A stretch of 15,850 nucleotides of DNA, taken from positions 1 to 15,850 of the forward strand of contig JAJYPO010000033.1 of NCBI GenBank assembly GCA_021795275.1. The letters are read 5' to 3'. The stretch is from Nitrospirota bacterium. GTDB taxonomy: Bacteria > Nitrospirota_A > Leptospirillia > Leptospirillales > Leptospirillaceae. The notes beneath the pieces were generated by a model. The model was not told the origin of the DNA. It ran no database searches and was given only the letters and a program-made list of their open reading frames with translations. Positions within the stretch are counted from its first letter, which is position 1, and every line of letters begins with the position of its first letter. The position numbers and the translations under genes are program-made. Below, piece after piece: positions 13,960 through 15,850 of this stretch.

Positions 13960-15056
13960 GAATCGCCCTGGTTTCGACCCCATTTGTCAGCGTTCCTCCA
14001 AAAAAATATGGAGGGACGGAGCTTTTTCTCTACCATCTCGCGGAAAAGCTTATCGACCGGGGGCACGAAGTCGTCCTGTTCGCCACCGGAGATTCCCGGA
14101 CGCGGGCCTATGTCGAATGCGCCTTTCCCTCCGCCCGCTGGCCGATCCTGCCGCGCGACGAGCAGATCCATCTCGCCTTTTCCGCGAAGAGGATCATGGA
14201 GCGGGGAGACATCGACATCGTCCACTGGCAGTCGCCCGTGGCCGTTCCCTATGCCTCCATCACCAACGTGCCCGCCGTCGTGACCCTCCACCACTCCCGG
14301 ACACCCGAATTTTCGGAAATCTATCGTCATTATCCCGAGAACCATTACGTGGCGATCAGCCGTTCCCAGAAGGAGCAGGAGGTTCCTCTCTCCCGCTTTT
14401 CCGTCGTCCATCACGGTCTCGATCCCGCGGCCTATCCGCCGTCCTTCGAGCCCGGGAAGCACGCGGCCTTTCTGGGGCGGCTGGCTCCTGAAAAGGGGCC
14501 GGACAGCGCTTTCCGGGCGTCCATCAAGGCCGGCCTCCCCCTCCACGTGGGGGGCGCGGTCCATCCGTGCGACACCTGGTTCTACAACGATACCCTCCGC
14601 GTTCTCCTCCAGAATCCCCTCGTCAACTGGCTGGGTCAGGTGGACCATCTTCAGAAGGTGGCGCTTCTCCAGGGGGCCCGGGCCCTCCTCGTTCCGATCC
14701 GGTGGGAGGAGCCGTTCGGCCTGGTGATGATCGAGGCGATGCTTTGCGGGACTCCCGTCATCGCCTTCAGGAGAGGCTCCGCTACCGAGCTGGTGGAGGA
14801 CGGGGTGACCGGGTATCTGGTGGACAGCGAGGCCGAAATGGCGGAGGTTCTTGCCGGAAAGGTCGCAAAAATCGACCGGCGGGCCTGCCGGGCCCGGGCG
14901 GCGGAACTCTACTCGACGGAGGTGATGGTGGACGGCTACGAGGCACTCTACCGCTCCGTTCTCCGGGAGTCCCGCGGAGGGACGGCCAGCGCTCCCAGAG
15001 GCGGCGCCTCTCCGGCCGGCTCCCTGAAGGGCAACCTGATGGAGGAGGTCCGCTGA
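13956..15056 (+). CDS. GT4-family glycosyltransferase
   Basis: This 366-residue GT-B fold enzyme transfers a sugar from a nucleotide-sugar donor. The N-terminal half has PPKKYGGTE (14-22) as the glycine-rich acceptor loop and RGHEVVLFATGDS; the C-terminal half has VHHGLD (151-156), FLGRLAPEKG (172-181) and the donor-binding EEPFGLVMIEAM (251-262), the E-x7-E motif of GT4. No membrane segment, so cytoplasmic. The start is GTG 13956, overlapping the transporter stop, with AAAGGAG (13941-13947) upstream. The 3' end overlaps the GT20 gene by one base. Acceptor is unknown; pairing with a trehalose-phosphate-synthase-type gene suggests a soluble glycoside or compatible solute, but capsule or glycolipid work is also possible. 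Confidence 0.92.
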   Translation: MRIALVSTPFVSVPPKKYGGTELFLYHLAEKLIDRGHEVVLFATGDSRTRAYVECAFPSARWPILPRDEQIHLAFSAKRIMERGDIDIVHWQSPVAVPYASITNVPAVVTLHHSRTPEFSEIYRHYPENHYVAISRSQKEQEVPLSRFSVVHHGLDPAAYPPSFEPGKHAAFLGRLAPEKGPDSAFRASIKAGLPLHVGGAVHPCDTWFYNDTLRVLLQNPLVNWLGQVDHLQKVALLQGARALLVPIRWEEPFGLVMIEAMLCGTPVIAFRRGSATELVEDGVTGYLVDSEAEMAEVLAGKVAKIDRRACRARAAELYSTEVMVDGYEALYRSVLRESRGGTASAPRGGASPAGSLKGNLMEEVR

Positions 15057-15850
15057 TGGCCTCGATCCTCTCTTCCCTTCCCGGAATCCCCTTCGGGAGG
15101 TCGTCGGTCGGCCCCGAGTGCCGGAACGCCGATGACATGGTCGCCTTCTATCGCCGCGAGTTCGGTCGGGCCCCCCTGCTCGTGCTGACGAACCGGGAGC
15201 CGATCGTCTGGGAAGGAGCCGGAACTCTCTCGTGTCCTCCGGGAGGGGTGAGTTCGACGATCCATCGCCTCCTGGGACAGGTGGGGGGCGAGTGGATCGC
15301 TCTCCGGGATTCGGGCGGGCCCGACCTGCTGCGGATTCCGCCCCCCCGGGAATCCCCGGAGTCTCCCGGCTATCTTCTCCACCGGCTCTCCGTGCCCCGG
15401 GAGATGAGGGAGGCGCATTATGCGGGTTTTTCGAACGGGGTTCTCTGGCCCTTCTTCCACGAGGACCCGGAGCGGATCGACGCTTCGCGGGAGACCTTTT
15501 CCGCCTACGCCCAGGTGAACCGGCGGATGGCCGGAAAGGTGGTTGAGTCGCTCACGACCCTGTCTCCGGGAGCGGTCTGGATACACGACTACCAGCTCGC
15601 CCTGGTGGCCCGGGAGATCCGCAGGATGGCCGGAAACGACCTTCCTCCGCTGGCGTTTTTCTGGCACATTCCCTGGGTCGACATTCCTTCGGCAGAGGGG
15701 CTTCCCTGGCTTTCCGAACTGGTTGACGGACTTCTTTGCCACGACCGGATCGGGTTTCAGACCGAAGGATACCGCGACCGGTTCCTGGAGACGGTCCGCC
15801 TTCTTCACGGGGACCGGGCCTCCTGGGACGGCGAACGGCTCTCCGTCCTG
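15056..15850 (+). CDS. GT20 trehalose-6-phosphate synthase-type protein (5' part)
   Basis: 265 codons are present and the frame is open at the right edge, so the gene is incomplete. GT20 enzymes join glucose from a nucleotide donor to glucose-6-phosphate or a related acceptor. Visible marks are LLVLTNREPI (41-50), the glycine pair PPGGVSS (61-67), FSNGVLWPFFH (125-135), VWIHDYQL (174-181), FFWHIPW (201-207) and DRIGFQTEGYRDRFL (230-244), all in the family order. OtsA is the best guess; glucosylglycerol-phosphate synthase has the same fold and cannot be excluded from this half. The start ATG overlaps the GT4 stop by one base (TGATG), and GGAGGAGG lies 7 nt upstream, so the two glycosyltransferases are co-translated. 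Confidence 0.9.
   Translation, partial: MASILSSLPGIPFGRSSVGPECRNADDMVAFYRREFGRAPLLVLTNREPIVWEGAGTLSCPPGGVSSTIHRLLGQVGGEWIALRDSGGPDLLRIPPPRESPESPGYLLHRLSVPREMREAHYAGFSNGVLWPFFHEDPERIDASRETFSAYAQVNRRMAGKVVESLTTLSPGAVWIHDYQLALVAREIRRMAGNDLPPLAFFWHIPWVDIPSAEGLPWLSELVDGLLCHDRIGFQTEGYRDRFLETVRLLHGDRASWDGERLSVL

Overview
The window is a GC-rich bacterial chromosome segment with tight gene packing, strong AGGAGG-type ribosome sites, sigma-54 regulation and a tRNA gene that encodes its own CCA. Gene content and codon style (CobD-like enzyme, VpsR-type sigma-54 activator, RpoS-type sigma factor, small heat-shock protein, GT4/GT20 sugar genes) resemble acidophilic Nitrospirota such as Leptospirillum. 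That placement is an impression from memory; no search was run. All protein genes I accept are on the + strand.

Region 1 (1-1180): the 3' part of a CobD-like PLP enzyme, then a 65-residue MerR/excisionase-type helix-turn-helix protein with its own promoter and a perfect 14-bp-stem terminator.

Region 2 (1413-8075), the most interesting part: a VpsR-type sigma-54 enhancer-binding protein is followed by a 679-bp intergenic region. That region carries a near-consensus -24/-12 sigma-54 promoter (3253-3268) and, about 100 bp upstream of the expected start, a perfect 15-bp palindrome (3167-3181) placed like an activator site. Downstream, in one direction and without any T-tract terminator I can see, lie three members of a protein family I do not recognise (here paralogues A, B, C). 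They are interspersed with a small SAP-like gene that looks frameshifted, a CDGSH iron-sulfur protein, a two-CBS-domain protein (overlapping paralogue B by ATGA) and an Hsp20 chaperone. A and C are 51% identical over 210 residues with no gap; B is a distant colinear relative. I infer a sigma-54-controlled stress or envelope regulon built around this family.

Region 3 (8076-8970), no protein genes: on the minus strand, a compact small-RNA candidate of about 74 nt with a TTGACA/extended -10 promoter, a nested hairpin and a Rho-independent terminator. On the plus strand, a promoter (TTGTCA-18-TATAGT) precedes about 280 nt of hairpin-rich sequence leading into tRNA-Pro(CGG).

Region 4 (8971-15850): a probable long operon of acylphosphatase, RpoS-type sigma factor (ATGA overlap), apt, a YciI-like protein, two tandem MFS_3-type transporters, a GT4 glycosyltransferase and the 5' part of a GT20 trehalose-6-phosphate-synthase-type gene that runs off the window. 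A stress sigma factor with compatible-solute/sugar genes suggests a general or osmotic stress unit (inference).
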